64,000 nucleotides of DNA from Flavobacterium potami (GCF_020026915.1 NZ_JAINUY010000002.1:496001-560000); one strand, 5' to 3'; shown: positions 54,434 through 64,000, numbered from the stretch's first letter. The notes: generated from the sequence alone by a model not told the origin. Program-made: numbers and translations.

Positions 54434-55180
54434 CTAGAAAAGAATTAAAACACCCATTTCAATTCCGAAATTATACGTTCTATTTGCTCCGAATCCAGCA
54501 CTAGGATGTATGTAAATTAAATTGGTGGGAGTAATTTTTCGACCAAACTCAACAAAAGCGTTATTTTGAAAACCTTTGATAATGGCATTATATCGAAATG
54601 CAACATCTCCTGCAATCCAGTTTTTTCCAAAAAAGTGAAAAAGTACATTTTCAAAAAGAGTAACGCTAATATCATTTCGGTCGTCTTCACCAGCAAAACT
54701 TGTTTGGTATTCTAGTGTCGAAAGCCAAAGAAATTTTTTATCATAAATATATTTTCCATAAAGTGCTGCGGGCATAATAACCCATTTGCCTGTTCCAAAA
54801 TTAGGATCTGCAGCGGTATTGGCGTACACTCTGGTTCGTAAAGCAATTCCATTACTGTTTTTCATGTAAGGAATGTAGCTTATTCCCATGCCTACGTCTC
54901 CAATTGCAGTTTTGTTGATTGAGTTGGTGTTTGCAGAAACTAACGGAAGATCAAATCTTAAATTCCATGCTTTGTTTCCAATAGGAAGAAGAACGCGTAC
55001 TTGTGTGGTATTAATTGATCCGTTATCGGTATCTAAATATTCATCGAAGAGAATAATTGTTTTGAGAAAATAATGATAACGCGGCTCGGAAAAAGGACTT
55101 TGCAAAGTATCATTTTCCTGAGCAAAAAGTAGATTGTGAAATAAAAAAAATAAAATGCTAAGTAATTGTATTTTATTCAT
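54434..55180 (-). CDS. Hypothetical outer-membrane beta-barrel-like protein
   Basis: A 248-residue protein with a signal peptide (about residues 1-20, ending LLFAQ) and many alternating amphipathic strands ending in an aromatic-rich C-terminal strand (LIYIHPSAGFGANRTYNFGIEMGVLILF, terminal Phe), as in outer-membrane barrels. No family is recognised. ATG at 55180 is chosen; another 6 bp upstream is equivalent. It may be a porin-like or transport protein of Bacteroidota. Confidence 0.65.
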   Translation of the reverse strand: MNKIQLLSILFFLFHNLLFAQENDTLQSPFSEPRYHYFLKTIILFDEYLDTDNGSINTTQVRVLLPIGNKAWNLRFDLPLVSANTNSINKTAIGDVGMGISYIPYMKNSNGIALRTRVYANTAADPNFGTGKWVIMPAALYGKYIYDKKFLWLSTLEYQTSFAGEDDRNDISVTLFENVLFHFFGKNWIAGDVAFRYNAIIKGFQNNAFVEFGRKITPTNLIYIHPSAGFGANRTYNFGIEMGVLILF

Positions 55181-55249
55181 AATCACTTGTTATTTAGTGA
55201 TTTAAAAATACAAAAAATACATTAACATTTTATTTTTTAATTGTATATT

Positions 55250-56002
55250 TTATTTATTCCAAATTTTCCAAGCTTTTTCAGCCTGAAAAATCAACATATC
55301 ATAACCATTTTTTATGACTGCACCTTTTTCTTTAGCCTTTTTTAGGAAAGTAGTTTCTGCAGGATTGTAAATCAAGTCGTATGCAATATGTTTTTCTGTA
55401 AAGAACTCATAAGGTAAATTAGGACAGGCCTCGATGTTCGGGCTTGTACCAACAGGAGTACAGTTGATTATAATTTGAAAATTGTCAAAAGTAGTGGCAT
55501 TAATCAAATCGTAATCAATGATATTTTCTTTTGCTTCTCTTGAAACAAAAGTATAAGGAATATTTAATTCGTCTAAAGCAAAAGCAACACCTTTAGAAGC
55601 ACCTCCAGTCCCTAGAATAAGCGCTTTTTTATGATGTGGTTCTAATAATGGTTCTAATGATTTTTTAAAACCATAATAATCTGTATTGTAACCTTTTAAT
55701 TTGCCGTTTTTGGTAAATTTAATGGTGTTTACAGCTCCAATTAAAGCTGCTTTTTTTGATAATTTATCTAAGAAAGGGATAACTTGTTCTTTATACGGAA
55801 TAGTTACATTTAAACCCTTTAGGTCAGGATTGTTTTTAATTAATTCGGTAAAGTAATTAATTTCAGAAATATCAAAATTTTCGTAGCTGTTACCTGCAAA
55901 AACTTCATTATCAAATTTTTCTGTAAAATAACCTTTTGAAAATGAGTAACTAATGTTTCGTCCTAATAATCCAAAGCGTCTTCTTAATAAAATATCAACC
56001 AT
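55250..56002 (-). CDS. aroE: Shikimate dehydrogenase
   Basis: Reduces 3-dehydroshikimate to shikimate with NADPH. The 250-residue protein shows ISYSFSKGYF (substrate site), LNVTIPYKEQVIPFLDKL (catalytic Lys), GTGGASKGVAFALDELN (NADP site) and INCTPVGTSP. Its ATG overlaps the stop codon of the upstream TPR gene in the sequence TAATG, so translation is coupled to it. Normal length for the short flavobacterial AroE. Confidence 0.97.
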   Translation of the reverse strand: MVDILLRRRFGLLGRNISYSFSKGYFTEKFDNEVFAGNSYENFDISEINYFTELIKNNPDLKGLNVTIPYKEQVIPFLDKLSKKAALIGAVNTIKFTKNGKLKGYNTDYYGFKKSLEPLLEPHHKKALILGTGGASKGVAFALDELNIPYTFVSREAKENIIDYDLINATTFDNFQIIINCTPVGTSPNIEACPNLPYEFFTEKHIAYDLIYNPAETTFLKKAKEKGAVIKNGYDMLIFQAEKAWKIWNK

Positions 56003-57399
56003 TATTGTTTTCTATGTTTTTCTATATAATTTTTTACCATTTTTTTTGACCAAACTACAGGAAATAGATCTTCAATTAAAATATAATTATCAAAGTTTAA
56101 TCGTAAGCCGTTGCTTAAGTGAAATTTGGCCTTTGTGTTGTCCTGAATCATAAAATACAATCCTGCCAAACGATATTCGATTTCATTTTCTTCAGGAAAA
56201 TATTCTGAAGCTTGTAGTAACGTCTGAATAGCACTTTCAAATTCACCTAAAAATTGAAGAATATCAACCCAAAACAACCAAGTATCAAGGGCATAATCTC
56301 CAAACTCCACAGCTTTTCTATAGCCAAATTCAGCTTCTTCAAAAAAGTTCATTTGTTTATTGATAGTTGCATATCGCTTCCAATACAAACGATTTTGATT
56401 GTCAATTGCTAAAGCCTTATTCACAAAAAATAATGCTTTTTGATAGTTTTTCTGACGCAGATGAAAATCTGTAATCGCAATCCATCCTTTGTCTAGAAGA
56501 GGATCTTCATGAACGGTTTGGTTATAGTATTGAATTGCTTTTGCTAGATTACCAAGCTTTTCGTAACATTTACCAATTCGAAGTAAAGCGTATGATGTTG
56601 CATCGTCCAATTCGATTGTTCTGTTATAGCTTTCGATAGCTTCATTGTATTTTTTTAGACGTTCATAAGCTTTTGCTTTTTCCATAAAAGCGCCTAAAAA
56701 CTCGTCATCAATAAGCGTAGCATAGTCAAAGGCACGAATAGCATTTTCATACTCTTTTACACCGTAATGAAGACGTCCTAATTGATGCCATGCGATTTCG
56801 CTGTAAGGGTTTTTGTTAATGTAATCGTTTAGATAAACAATAGCATCCTGGTTTTGGTCTAAAAATTCAAAACAGTACACTACGTTGTAAAGTGCAGACT
56901 GATCTTCTAAATCTTCTTCAAGACATTTGATGAAGTTTTCTTTTGCCAGTTCAAGATTATCCATAAAAAGATATTCCATTCCAATCAAGTTGTACACATC
57001 AGCGTAATCATCAGTATATTGCAATGCAATTTTTAATAATTCAACTGCTTTTTCGTGTTGATCTCTTTTCGAACAAATATTGGCTTTTTGGATATAAATT
57101 TCCTCGTTGTTAGGTTCAATTGCGTACAACTCATTCAAAAGCTTTTCAGCCAGTTCGAGTTTGTCATCATAAACCAGCATTTCTACTTGTACTAATTTTA
57201 AGCCTGTAGATTTTGGGTGCTGATCTAATGCAAGTTTTAAGGCCTTTTTTGCTAAATTAGCCTTACCTATGTCTAAATAATGAAGAATTATTTCTTCGAA
57301 TTCTTCAGAATCAAAAAAGAGTACTTTGTTGGTTTTTAACATCGACTCAAATTTGGATAGGGATAGGTTATAATCTTCTTCTTCGTTGCTTAATTGCAT
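56002..57399 (-). CDS. Tetratricopeptide repeat protein
   Basis: A 465-residue cytoplasmic-looking protein made of about eleven TPR units (for example ALLRIGKCYEKLGNLAKAIQYYNQTVHEDP and AIRAFDYATLIDDEFLGAFMEKAKAYERLKKYNEAI), no signal peptide. It is directly upstream of aroE with a 1-bp stop-start overlap, an arrangement conserved in flavobacteria, so it may share regulation or serve as a scaffold. Role unknown. Confidence 0.9.
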   Translation of the reverse strand: MQLSNEEEDYNLSLSKFESMLKTNKVLFFDSEEFEEIILHYLDIGKANLAKKALKLALDQHPKSTGLKLVQVEMLVYDDKLELAEKLLNELYAIEPNNEEIYIQKANICSKRDQHEKAVELLKIALQYTDDYADVYNLIGMEYLFMDNLELAKENFIKCLEEDLEDQSALYNVVYCFEFLDQNQDAIVYLNDYINKNPYSEIAWHQLGRLHYGVKEYENAIRAFDYATLIDDEFLGAFMEKAKAYERLKKYNEAIESYNRTIELDDATSYALLRIGKCYEKLGNLAKAIQYYNQTVHEDPLLDKGWIAITDFHLRQKNYQKALFFVNKALAIDNQNRLYWKRYATINKQMNFFEEAEFGYRKAVEFGDYALDTWLFWVDILQFLGEFESAIQTLLQASEYFPEENEIEYRLAGLYFMIQDNTKAKFHLSNGLRLNFDNYILIEDLFPVVWSKKMVKNYIEKHRKQ

Positions 57400-57606
57400 A
57401 CTTCGTATATTTGAAATTAGCCTGATATAAATTTAGGCAACCATATAATTGTTGTAAGGATAAGAAATTAATTGTTTTGAACAATTTAATTAACAATATA
57501 TAGCGTTTTTTATTCTGTTTTGGGAAGAAATCTCTCTTATTCTTAAGGGATTAACTTCTGTTTTGTCATTTTTTAATTGCTGTAGAAAAAAATATAACCT
57601 TGTATT

Positions 57607-58800
57607 TTATCCGTTATTTTTTTTCAAAATTTCATCCATAACCTTCAAAATTATTGCGCAACCTTCTCTAATTTCATCTTCTGAAATGGTTAATGGAGGT
57701 GTAATTCTAATTGCGCATCCTTCAAATAAAAGCCAGAATAAAATCAATCCTTTATCTTGACAGTTCAAAATGACTTCGTTGGTAATTTCTGCCGATTCTG
57801 TCATGGCAGCCAACATTAATCCTTTTCCTCTTACTTCTGTAATCAAAGGATGTACCAGAAGTGATCGGAAGAGTTTTTCTTTTTCCAGCGTTTCCGCTAT
57901 TAAATTTGTTTCAGTTAATTCTTGTAAAGTAGCCAAACAAGCTGACGCAATGACAGGATGACCTCCAAAAGTAGTAATATGTCCTAATTTTGGATTTTCG
58001 GTTAATAGGTCCATTTTTTCAGCAGAAGCTGTAAAAGCACCAACTGGCATTCCGCCACCCATTCCTTTGCCCATTACAACAATATCTGGAACAACGTCAT
58101 AATTTTGAAAACCAAATAGTTTTCCTGTTCTTCCAAAACCTGGCTGAATTTCATCCACAATCATTAAGGCTCCAACTTCATCGCAACGTCTTCGAACTTT
58201 TTCAAGAAAATTATTTTCTGGTTGAATAAATCCTGCGCCTCCCTGAATGGTTTCTAAAAGAATGGCCGCAGTTCGTGTAGTTATTTTTTGTAAATCTTCT
58301 TCGTTATTGAAAGTGATAAAATCAACATCAGGAAGCAAGGGTCTAAAAGCTTGTTTTCTTTCTTCAAATCCCATAACACTCATAGAACCCATAGTGTTTC
58401 CGTGATACGCATTATGACAAGAAATTAACTGACTTCTACCTGTGGTTCTTTTGGCTAGTTTTAGAGCGCCTTCAATCGCTTCTGTACCAGAATTTACTAA
58501 ATAGGTTTTGTTTAAAGATTCGGGAAGGAGAGAAGCCATTAATTTGCAATATTGAACGGCGGGACTTTGAGAATATTCACCGTAAACCATTACATGCGAA
58601 TATTTGTCCAATTGATCTTTTATCGCCTGATTTACTCTGGGATGTTGATGTCCTAAAGTGCAAGCCGAAACTCCGGCAACAAAATCTAAATATTTTTTAT
58701 CGTTGGTATCGTATATGTAAGAACCAATAGCATGAGAAACTTCCATTCCGAGTGGGTAAGGAGAAGTTTGCGCTTGGTATTTTATAAAATCTGGATTCAT
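57607..58800 (-). CDS. Class III PLP-dependent aminotransferase
   Basis: A 397-residue aminotransferase. PLP lysine is Lys245 in VVMGKGMGGGMPVGA, with the DEIQPGFGRTG motif (Asp216) and HQHPRVNQAIKDQ at the N-terminus. It belongs to the acetylornithine/ornithine/4-aminobutyrate group. The annotation aspartate aminotransferase family is common for relatives but substrate cannot be assigned from sequence. Not in an arginine cluster here. Confidence 0.92.
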   Translation of the reverse strand: MNPDFIKYQAQTSPYPLGMEVSHAIGSYIYDTNDKKYLDFVAGVSACTLGHQHPRVNQAIKDQLDKYSHVMVYGEYSQSPAVQYCKLMASLLPESLNKTYLVNSGTEAIEGALKLAKRTTGRSQLISCHNAYHGNTMGSMSVMGFEERKQAFRPLLPDVDFITFNNEEDLQKITTRTAAILLETIQGGAGFIQPENNFLEKVRRRCDEVGALMIVDEIQPGFGRTGKLFGFQNYDVVPDIVVMGKGMGGGMPVGAFTASAEKMDLLTENPKLGHITTFGGHPVIASACLATLQELTETNLIAETLEKEKLFRSLLVHPLITEVRGKGLMLAAMTESAEITNEVILNCQDKGLILFWLLFEGCAIRITPPLTISEDEIREGCAIILKVMDEILKKNNG

Positions 58801-58805
58801 TTTTT

Positions 58806-58990
58806 TAGGGTACTAAGTGGCAAAGGTACTAAGGTTCTAAGGTTTTGACTTTAGGCTTAGGTTAATTTTTAGAGGTTCAAAGTTTCAGAGTTAAAAAGGT
58901 TCAAAGGTTTTTGATTATTTTAATTCTAAATCACTGAAAACTGAGACTGCGATTGAGACTGAAAACTGCGACTGAGACTGAAAACTAAAA
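58806..58990. repeat. Degenerate word-repeat block between the aminotransferase and OstA-like genes
   Basis: Contains CAAAGGTACTAAGGTTCTAAGG-like words, AGAGGTTCAAAGTTTCAGAG, and GACTGCGATTGAGACTG units of about 12 bp. The last type matches the block at 11312-11432. Confidence 0.8.
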
Positions 58991-58994
58991 AAAA

Positions 58995-60665
58995 CTACTT
59001 AATCTGAGGCTTCGTTTCTACTTTAACAGCAGGCTTCTTTTTGTCGTAATTCAAAGTTTCCTTCCTGACTTTCATCGGAACATTTTTTCCTTTTTCTTCT
59101 TCCTCTTTACCTTGTTTGATTAGTTTTTCATTCAATTCATTATCTTCTGCGGTAAAAATATCATCTTTAGATTTTATTCGTTCATCGCCTCGCCAGATCA
59201 TTCCTCTAAGTTTTCGGGCATTTTCTGGAAGTTCATCTTCAGGATACATATCGCCATCAACTTTATTGTAAAATGTAATGGTTTCAATTGCATTATTCTC
59301 CAAAAGCAAATTAATTTTACTGCTGACGCTTTTGTTTATCCCAATTAATTCATTGGCATCATTTCTCATAAAATAAACGACTTCGGTATTCTTGATTACA
59401 TCAACATCATGGAGTTTTCCATCCCGGAATTTGCCAAATAAATTGAGTCCTTTAACCTGATTATAGCCAGTGCCGAGGGTGTCTTTGGAAATGAGGAATG
59501 TGTTGTTCAATACTTTTAGCGAATCAATTTTTCTGGTATTATTGTCTCCAATTAAGTGCATTACATCTCCTGTAATCTGACTTTCTCCATTCCAAAGAAT
59601 TGGTTTTCCAATTAATTTTGTCAATGCGGTTTTAGAGTCTGAGTGAATCGAATCGCATTTACCGCTCATGTCGATTTTGTAAAAACGCACATTTTTAAAA
59701 GCTCTCAAGATTCTTTCTCCTTCTTTTCCAGTAACCAATAGTTTTTGACCGTGAATGTAAACCGAATCGTTTTCGACTAAATTTATCGCAACGGCTCTTT
59801 TGGTAACAAACATGGAATCTTTTAGCTTGTAAAGTTCAGCGTAATGCCCCTTTACAATTCCTTTATTAATGGAATCAGTAATTTTTACATTCCGTGTTGC
59901 CGACGCAAATTCGGTATTTCGATTATAAAACAAACTATCGCCTTCTATAAGTCTGTCATCATATTTTATATAGGATTTCCTCAGAAAATGAGCGAGGTTT
60001 TTCTTGGTGTCGTAAAAGCCTTTTTCAGTATAAATATAATTTTCTTTGCTGGTAATAGTTGAAGGACCAAGAAGATAAGTGTGTCCAGAATTACTATAAT
60101 AATCCAAATGATTGGACTTAATCACATATTTCGGATTTGTAATAACAACTTCGGTTAAGAACTGAAACTTTTTTTCTTTCACAAAATATTTACCAGATTT
60201 ACTTACCAAAGTATTGTCTTTGTTGACGATAGTACCTTTTGTATTGTAAAAAGCTTCTTGAACATTTCTGTCAAAATTAATAGTATCGGTTTGTAAAGTG
60301 GCATCAGGAGAAGTCATTACGGCATTTCCTGTGGCAAAAGCTTTCTTTAAATTTCCACTATATTCAGCATATTTGCTATTTAAAAACAAAGTGTCACCTT
60401 GTACCAATTGTACATTTCCAAATGCTTTAAGATAGTTTTCTTTATTAAAAACATATGCTCTATTGCAAGTCAGAACTACACCGTCATGGGTAATTTGTAC
60501 ATTGCCGCTCAAAAGAACTCCGCCAGGAACCAAGTCTTCATTACGTTCAAAATTATCAGCACGGTCTATGTGAATCTGCTTTGGGGCATTTTTTGCTGCT
60601 TGCGCGAAAGATTGAGTGCTTAAAAAAAGCAGACAAGAAAATATGTAAAAGAGTGATTTATTCAA
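58995..60665 (-). CDS. OstA-like/LptA-domain protein, LPS transport
   Basis: A 556-residue exported protein with a signal peptide (residues 1-21, ending SFAQA) and an OstA/LptA-type beta-taco domain in the first 350 residues (VLLSGNVQITHDGVVLTCNRAYVF, repeated strands), then a less conserved C-terminal region with a Lys-rich end. It should bind LPS in the periplasm for transport to the outer membrane. It is separate from lptD. Typical of Bacteroidota, whose OstA-like proteins are longer than LptA. Confidence 0.9.
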   Translation of the reverse strand: MNKSLFYIFSCLLFLSTQSFAQAAKNAPKQIHIDRADNFERNEDLVPGGVLLSGNVQITHDGVVLTCNRAYVFNKENYLKAFGNVQLVQGDTLFLNSKYAEYSGNLKKAFATGNAVMTSPDATLQTDTINFDRNVQEAFYNTKGTIVNKDNTLVSKSGKYFVKEKKFQFLTEVVITNPKYVIKSNHLDYYSNSGHTYLLGPSTITSKENYIYTEKGFYDTKKNLAHFLRKSYIKYDDRLIEGDSLFYNRNTEFASATRNVKITDSINKGIVKGHYAELYKLKDSMFVTKRAVAINLVENDSVYIHGQKLLVTGKEGERILRAFKNVRFYKIDMSGKCDSIHSDSKTALTKLIGKPILWNGESQITGDVMHLIGDNNTRKIDSLKVLNNTFLISKDTLGTGYNQVKGLNLFGKFRDGKLHDVDVIKNTEVVYFMRNDANELIGINKSVSSKINLLLENNAIETITFYNKVDGDMYPEDELPENARKLRGMIWRGDERIKSKDDIFTAEDNELNEKLIKQGKEEEEKGKNVPMKVRKETLNYDKKKPAVKVETKPQIK

Positions 60666-60951
60666 CTGATTAAATTTTTGTCAAATTTATGAAAAAGGTT
60701 ACAACCTTATATTGTTATTAGCATTAATTTATAATTCAAAATTAACAAGCTACCATCAAATATTTTAATTCTTCAAATTATCAACAAATTGGAGAACTCT
60801 CACGTTGTAGTGAAGGTTTTTAGCAACTGTAAAAGACAAATAGAAGTAAGTTTCTTTTAGGTCTTAAAAAATAAACTAAATTTAGTAGCTGATTCCATGA
60901 TTTTATGTCGATTATGGAATCTAATAAACAGAAGTTTAGATTAAAAAATAT

Positions 60952-62823
60952 ATGATAAAAAGTAAATTTATTGCGGTCGGAGTTGTCGCAACAATGCTGT
61001 TTTCAGGATGCAAAACAAAAGATTTAAAAATGAGTGAAGTTAAAGAAGATCCTTCTAATGATAAGAAGGTTGTAGTGTATCAGGTTTTTACACGCCTATT
61101 CGGAAATAAAAATACCAACAACAAACCTTGGGGAACAATTGAAGAAAATGGGGTTGGAAAATTTAATGATTTTACTGATACAGCACTTCACGAAATAAAA
61201 GATTTAGGTGTAAATTATATTTGGTATACAGGTGTGCCTCATCATGCATTAGTGCGCGATTACACCGCTTATGGTATATCAAATGATGATCCTGAAGTGG
61301 TAAAAGGTCGTGCAGGTTCTCCTTATGCTGTCAAAGATTATTATAATGTAAATCCAGATTTAGCGGTTAATCCTGCCAATCGTTTACAGGAGTTTGAAGC
61401 GTTGATTAAACGTACTCATAACGCTGGTTTGAAGGTGATTGTTGATATCGTTCCAAATCATATTGCCAGAAAATATGAAGGAAAATCAAATCCTTCGGGA
61501 GTAAAAGATTTTGGCGCAGATGATGATGTTTCGGTTGAATACAAAAGAGATAATAATTTCTATTACATTCCGAATGAACATTTTGAAATTCCGGATGGAG
61601 ATGTTCCCTTAAATGGAGAAAAGAATCCATTGATTGATGGTAAATTTGATGAAAATCCTGCAAAATGGACTGGAAATGGCTCCCGAAAATTCAAACCGGA
61701 TCAAAACGACTGGTACGAAACCGTGAAAGTAAATTATGGCGTTCGTCCAGACGGAACTAAAGATTTTCCTGAACTTCCTGCAGGATTTGATCAAAAATCG
61801 TATCAGGAACATTTTGCTTTTTGGCAAGATAAAGATGTTCCAAATTCTTGGAAAAAATTCAGAGACATTGCTTTATACTGGACAGATAAAGGTGTTGACG
61901 GATTTCGCTATGATATGGCAGAAATGGTTCCGTACGAGTTTTGGAGTTTTATGAATTCTTCTATTAAAATGAAAAATCCGAATGCCTTTTTATTGGCAGA
62001 AGTTTATAATCCGAATGAATATCGCAATTACATTCGTTTAGGAAAAATGGATTATTTGTATGATAAAGTAGAGACGTATGACAAACTGAAAGATATTATT
62101 AGAGGGAAATCTTCGCCTGATGAATTAACAAATATTCAAAAAGGAATGTCTGATATTGAACATCATATGCTGCATTTTCTTGATAATCATGATGAACAAC
62201 GTTTAGCAAGTCCAGAATTTGCAGAGACACCAGAAAGAGGAAAACCATTGATGGTGGTTTCTGCTACGATCAGTACTTCGCCAACTATGATTTATTTTGG
62301 TCAGGAAGTAGGAGAGGCGGGAAATGAAGATGCAGGTTTTGGTAAACGCTCAAGAACCTCGATTTTTGATTATATTGGAGTTCCAAATCACCAGCGTTGG
62401 ATGAACAACGGAAAGTTTGATGGCGGACAATTATCAGATTCAGAAAAACAGCTTCGTGATTTTTATAAACGTTTACTAAATTTTACAATCAACAGCAGTG
62501 CTTTGATGGGAAGTTTTGAGGAACTTCAGTCTGTAAATCGAGTAAATAATCAAGATTATGATGCTTTGTTGTATTCTTATGCGCGATGGTCAGAAAAACA
62601 AAAACTGATTGTATTGGCTAATTTTTCTTCTGAAAAACAAAGTGAATTTAATTTGAAAGTGCCTTCGTCCCTAATTTTAAAATGGAATTTAAAAGATGGA
62701 GAATATCAATTAAAAGAACAATTGTATCAAACCAAGACTTTTGTTTTAAAAGTTCAAAATGGAGAAGGAACAGCAAAAGTTGAGATTCAGCCGTCTGAAT
62801 CTTTGATTTTAGAATTGAAATAA
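60952..62823 (+). CDS. GH13 family alpha-amylase-type lipoprotein
   Basis: A 623-residue glycoside hydrolase with a lipobox (MLFSGCKTK, lipid Cys at residue 20), so anchored to a membrane. The (beta/alpha)8 barrel motifs are intact: VDIVPNHIA, DGFRYDMAEM with nucleophile Asp321, LLAEVYNP with acid Glu350, and LDNHDEQ with Asp414. It acts on alpha-1,4-glucans or similar; substrate is not resolved. A C-terminal beta domain follows (about 520-623). It converges with the GH130-type gene and shares a terminator with it; no SusC/SusD pair is in the window. Confidence 0.94.
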   Translation: MIKSKFIAVGVVATMLFSGCKTKDLKMSEVKEDPSNDKKVVVYQVFTRLFGNKNTNNKPWGTIEENGVGKFNDFTDTALHEIKDLGVNYIWYTGVPHHALVRDYTAYGISNDDPEVVKGRAGSPYAVKDYYNVNPDLAVNPANRLQEFEALIKRTHNAGLKVIVDIVPNHIARKYEGKSNPSGVKDFGADDDVSVEYKRDNNFYYIPNEHFEIPDGDVPLNGEKNPLIDGKFDENPAKWTGNGSRKFKPDQNDWYETVKVNYGVRPDGTKDFPELPAGFDQKSYQEHFAFWQDKDVPNSWKKFRDIALYWTDKGVDGFRYDMAEMVPYEFWSFMNSSIKMKNPNAFLLAEVYNPNEYRNYIRLGKMDYLYDKVETYDKLKDIIRGKSSPDELTNIQKGMSDIEHHMLHFLDNHDEQRLASPEFAETPERGKPLMVVSATISTSPTMIYFGQEVGEAGNEDAGFGKRSRTSIFDYIGVPNHQRWMNNGKFDGGQLSDSEKQLRDFYKRLLNFTINSSALMGSFEELQSVNRVNNQDYDALLYSYARWSEKQKLIVLANFSSEKQSEFNLKVPSSLILKWNLKDGEYQLKEQLYQTKTFVLKVQNGEGTAKVEIQPSESLILELK

Positions 62824-62843
62824 AAAAAAGAACTTGCATAAAA

Positions 62844-62880
62844 AAAACTTGTTTAGTGTTGAACAACCTAAACAAGTTTT
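62844..62880. terminator. Bidirectional terminator between the GH13 and GH130 genes
   Basis: Stem AAAACTTGTTTAG/CTAAACAAGTTTT with an 11-base loop and T runs on both strands. Confidence 0.88.
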
Positions 62881-62886
62881 TTGTTT

Positions 62887-63945
62887 TTATATATCTTTTA
62901 AAAGAGAAAGGATTTCTTTGATCGAAAATGTTGCACCACAAACAAATTCATCAGAAGCACCGTAATAAACGGTCAATGTATCTCCGTCCGGTTCTACAAT
63001 ATGACCATTTGTGAAAACTACATTTCCAAAAAAGCCACTCAATTCGTAATCTGTTTTAGGGAACATAATAGGCTCTTCGGTTCTGGAAATTACTTTTGAA
63101 GGATTTTTTAAATCCATTAAAAAAGCCCCTAAGCAATACTGATGAAACTCATTTGCACCATGGTAAATTTCTAGCCAGCCTTTTTCTGTTTTTATTGGAG
63201 ATGCACCTGCGCCAACTCTTTTACTGTCCCAGAGCTTCTTTCGGGTTTTAACGATACATTTATGATTTCCCCAATGAATGCCATCCGGAGAAGAAGCAAT
63301 CCAAATATAATTTCCTCCAATATCAACACTACTTGGCCGGTGTAATGCATAAAATAAACCATTTATTTTTTCTTCGAATATTGCGCAGTCTTTGTTATGA
63401 GCAGGAAAAATCATTCCGTGTTTCTGGAAATTTTTCCAATCGGTTGTCGTTCTTAAACCAACGCCAACACCATTATCTGAAACAGAAGTAAATGTTAGGT
63501 AATATTTTCCTTCAATTAAGGAAACTCTGCAATCTTCAATCCCGAAAGTTTCTAAAATACCTTCACCAACTAAATGAGGGTAATCTTCAGGTTCATAGAA
63601 ATGTTTTCCGTCTTCGCTACACAATAATCTTATGTGGGATAAAGTCGTTAAATAATCAATTCCCTGATAGTTTATAACCCGAGCGTCTGTTGCAATAAGT
63701 TCAGGATGATCTTTTAAAATCTCAATAATTTGAATAGTTCCTGATGCTGTAAGGATTGGAAATGAAATAATATTTTCAATTTGTTTAGGTCTTTCTGCAA
63801 CTCGTACAGCCAGCCAGGTTTTATTTTGAAACTGAAATACGCCCGGATTTAAGAGACAGGTTATTTCTAAACCTTCTCTGCTTGGTGGTATGTCTGATGG
63901 TGATAATAATGGGTTTTCTATAAAACGATTGGCAATATCTCTCAT
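62887..63945 (-). CDS. GH130 family glycoside phosphorylase/hydrolase
   Basis: A 352-residue five-bladed beta-propeller enzyme of GH130, which mostly act on mannosides by phosphorolysis. Seen are GIEDCRVSLIEGKYYLTFTS (with the family EDxRx signature), KDCAIFEEKINGLFYALHRPS, VGAGASPIKTEKGWLEIYHGA and the C-terminal DGDTLTVYYGASDEFVCGA. Length is normal. The actual substrate (beta-1,4-mannan-type or other) is not decided. It is convergent with the GH13 gene, which suggests a shared sugar-handling locus. Confidence 0.9.
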   Translation of the reverse strand: MRDIANRFIENPLLSPSDIPPSREGLEITCLLNPGVFQFQNKTWLAVRVAERPKQIENIISFPILTASGTIQIIEILKDHPELIATDARVINYQGIDYLTTLSHIRLLCSEDGKHFYEPEDYPHLVGEGILETFGIEDCRVSLIEGKYYLTFTSVSDNGVGVGLRTTTDWKNFQKHGMIFPAHNKDCAIFEEKINGLFYALHRPSSVDIGGNYIWIASSPDGIHWGNHKCIVKTRKKLWDSKRVGAGASPIKTEKGWLEIYHGANEFHQYCLGAFLMDLKNPSKVISRTEEPIMFPKTDYELSGFFGNVVFTNGHIVEPDGDTLTVYYGASDEFVCGATFSIKEILSLLKDI

Positions 63946-64000
63946 GTTGTTCGTGTTCTAGTTACCATTAAGGTATAAAAAAAAGCTGATACTTAATTGT

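Noticed and set aside
1..64000. tRNA, rRNA, IS elements, integrase
   Set aside because: None seen on either strand when reading intergenic sequence; a tRNAscan or IS search was not run.

Overview
This window comes from a low-GC member of the Bacteroidota, almost certainly a Flavobacterium or close relative. The evidence is internal: promoter elements of the Bacteroidota type (TAnnTTTG, sometimes with an upstream TTG), almost no Shine-Dalgarno sequences before genes, type IX secretion C-terminal domains on tandem LamG-like proteins, a GntG-type threonine aldolase, a bifunctional thrA-thrB-thrC operon, and intergenic repeats typical of flavobacterial chromosomes. It is a chromosomal segment of mostly housekeeping genes. 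I saw no tRNA, rRNA, CRISPR array, transposase or integrase.

Layout. 1-4.9 kb: end of a cbb3 oxidase operon (ccoP end, ccoG, ccoH, SafE-like maturation protein), then convergent hemN with a possible FNR/CRP-type site. 5-12.5 kb: small membrane and exported proteins, an acyl-CoA carboxylase beta subunit, a TetR regulator with two matching palindromes that bracket its gene and precede a three-gene operon of small proteins, lpxD, msrB, and prfB with an intact programmed frameshift. 12.9-24.6 kb: threonine aldolase, YbaB, an S9 peptidase, a CBS-type PLP enzyme, two paralogous LamG/T9SS proteins, a 25-codon membrane ORF, YebC, a tail-specific protease and gcvT. 24.7-33.4 kb is the accessory part: NAD(P)H-hydrate dehydratase, a HipA-like kinase with a DUF3037 partner, a GNAT enzyme, many palindromic repeats, a three-gene CBASS anti-phage operon (2TM-SMODS-associated Nudix effector, CD-NTase, stand-alone E2-like protein), a duplicated 3' end of thrC and a lipoprotein gene lying between the two thrC ends. 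33.5-38.6 kb: thrL-thrA-thrB-thrC on the minus strand with a Thr-rich leader peptide. 38.9-64 kb: hutH, a phosphate transporter pair, a RimB-RimK fusion, clpC, gyrA, TPR proteins, OsmC, DUF349, aroE, a class III aminotransferase, an OstA-like LPS-transport protein, and convergent GH13 and GH130 enzymes.

Most worth following up: the CBASS operon, whose CD-NTase ends in Gly-Asn rather than Gly although an E2-like enzyme is encoded next to it; the second, diverged copy of the thrC 3' end beside it, which marks an insertion or exchange event; the HipA-like kinase/DUF3037 pair; the TetR operator pair; the threonine leader peptide; the retained SD-like frameshift signal in prfB; and a dense set of dispersed inverted and degenerate repeats, some inside the thr operon. 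All function calls are from reading the sequence; no database search was run.
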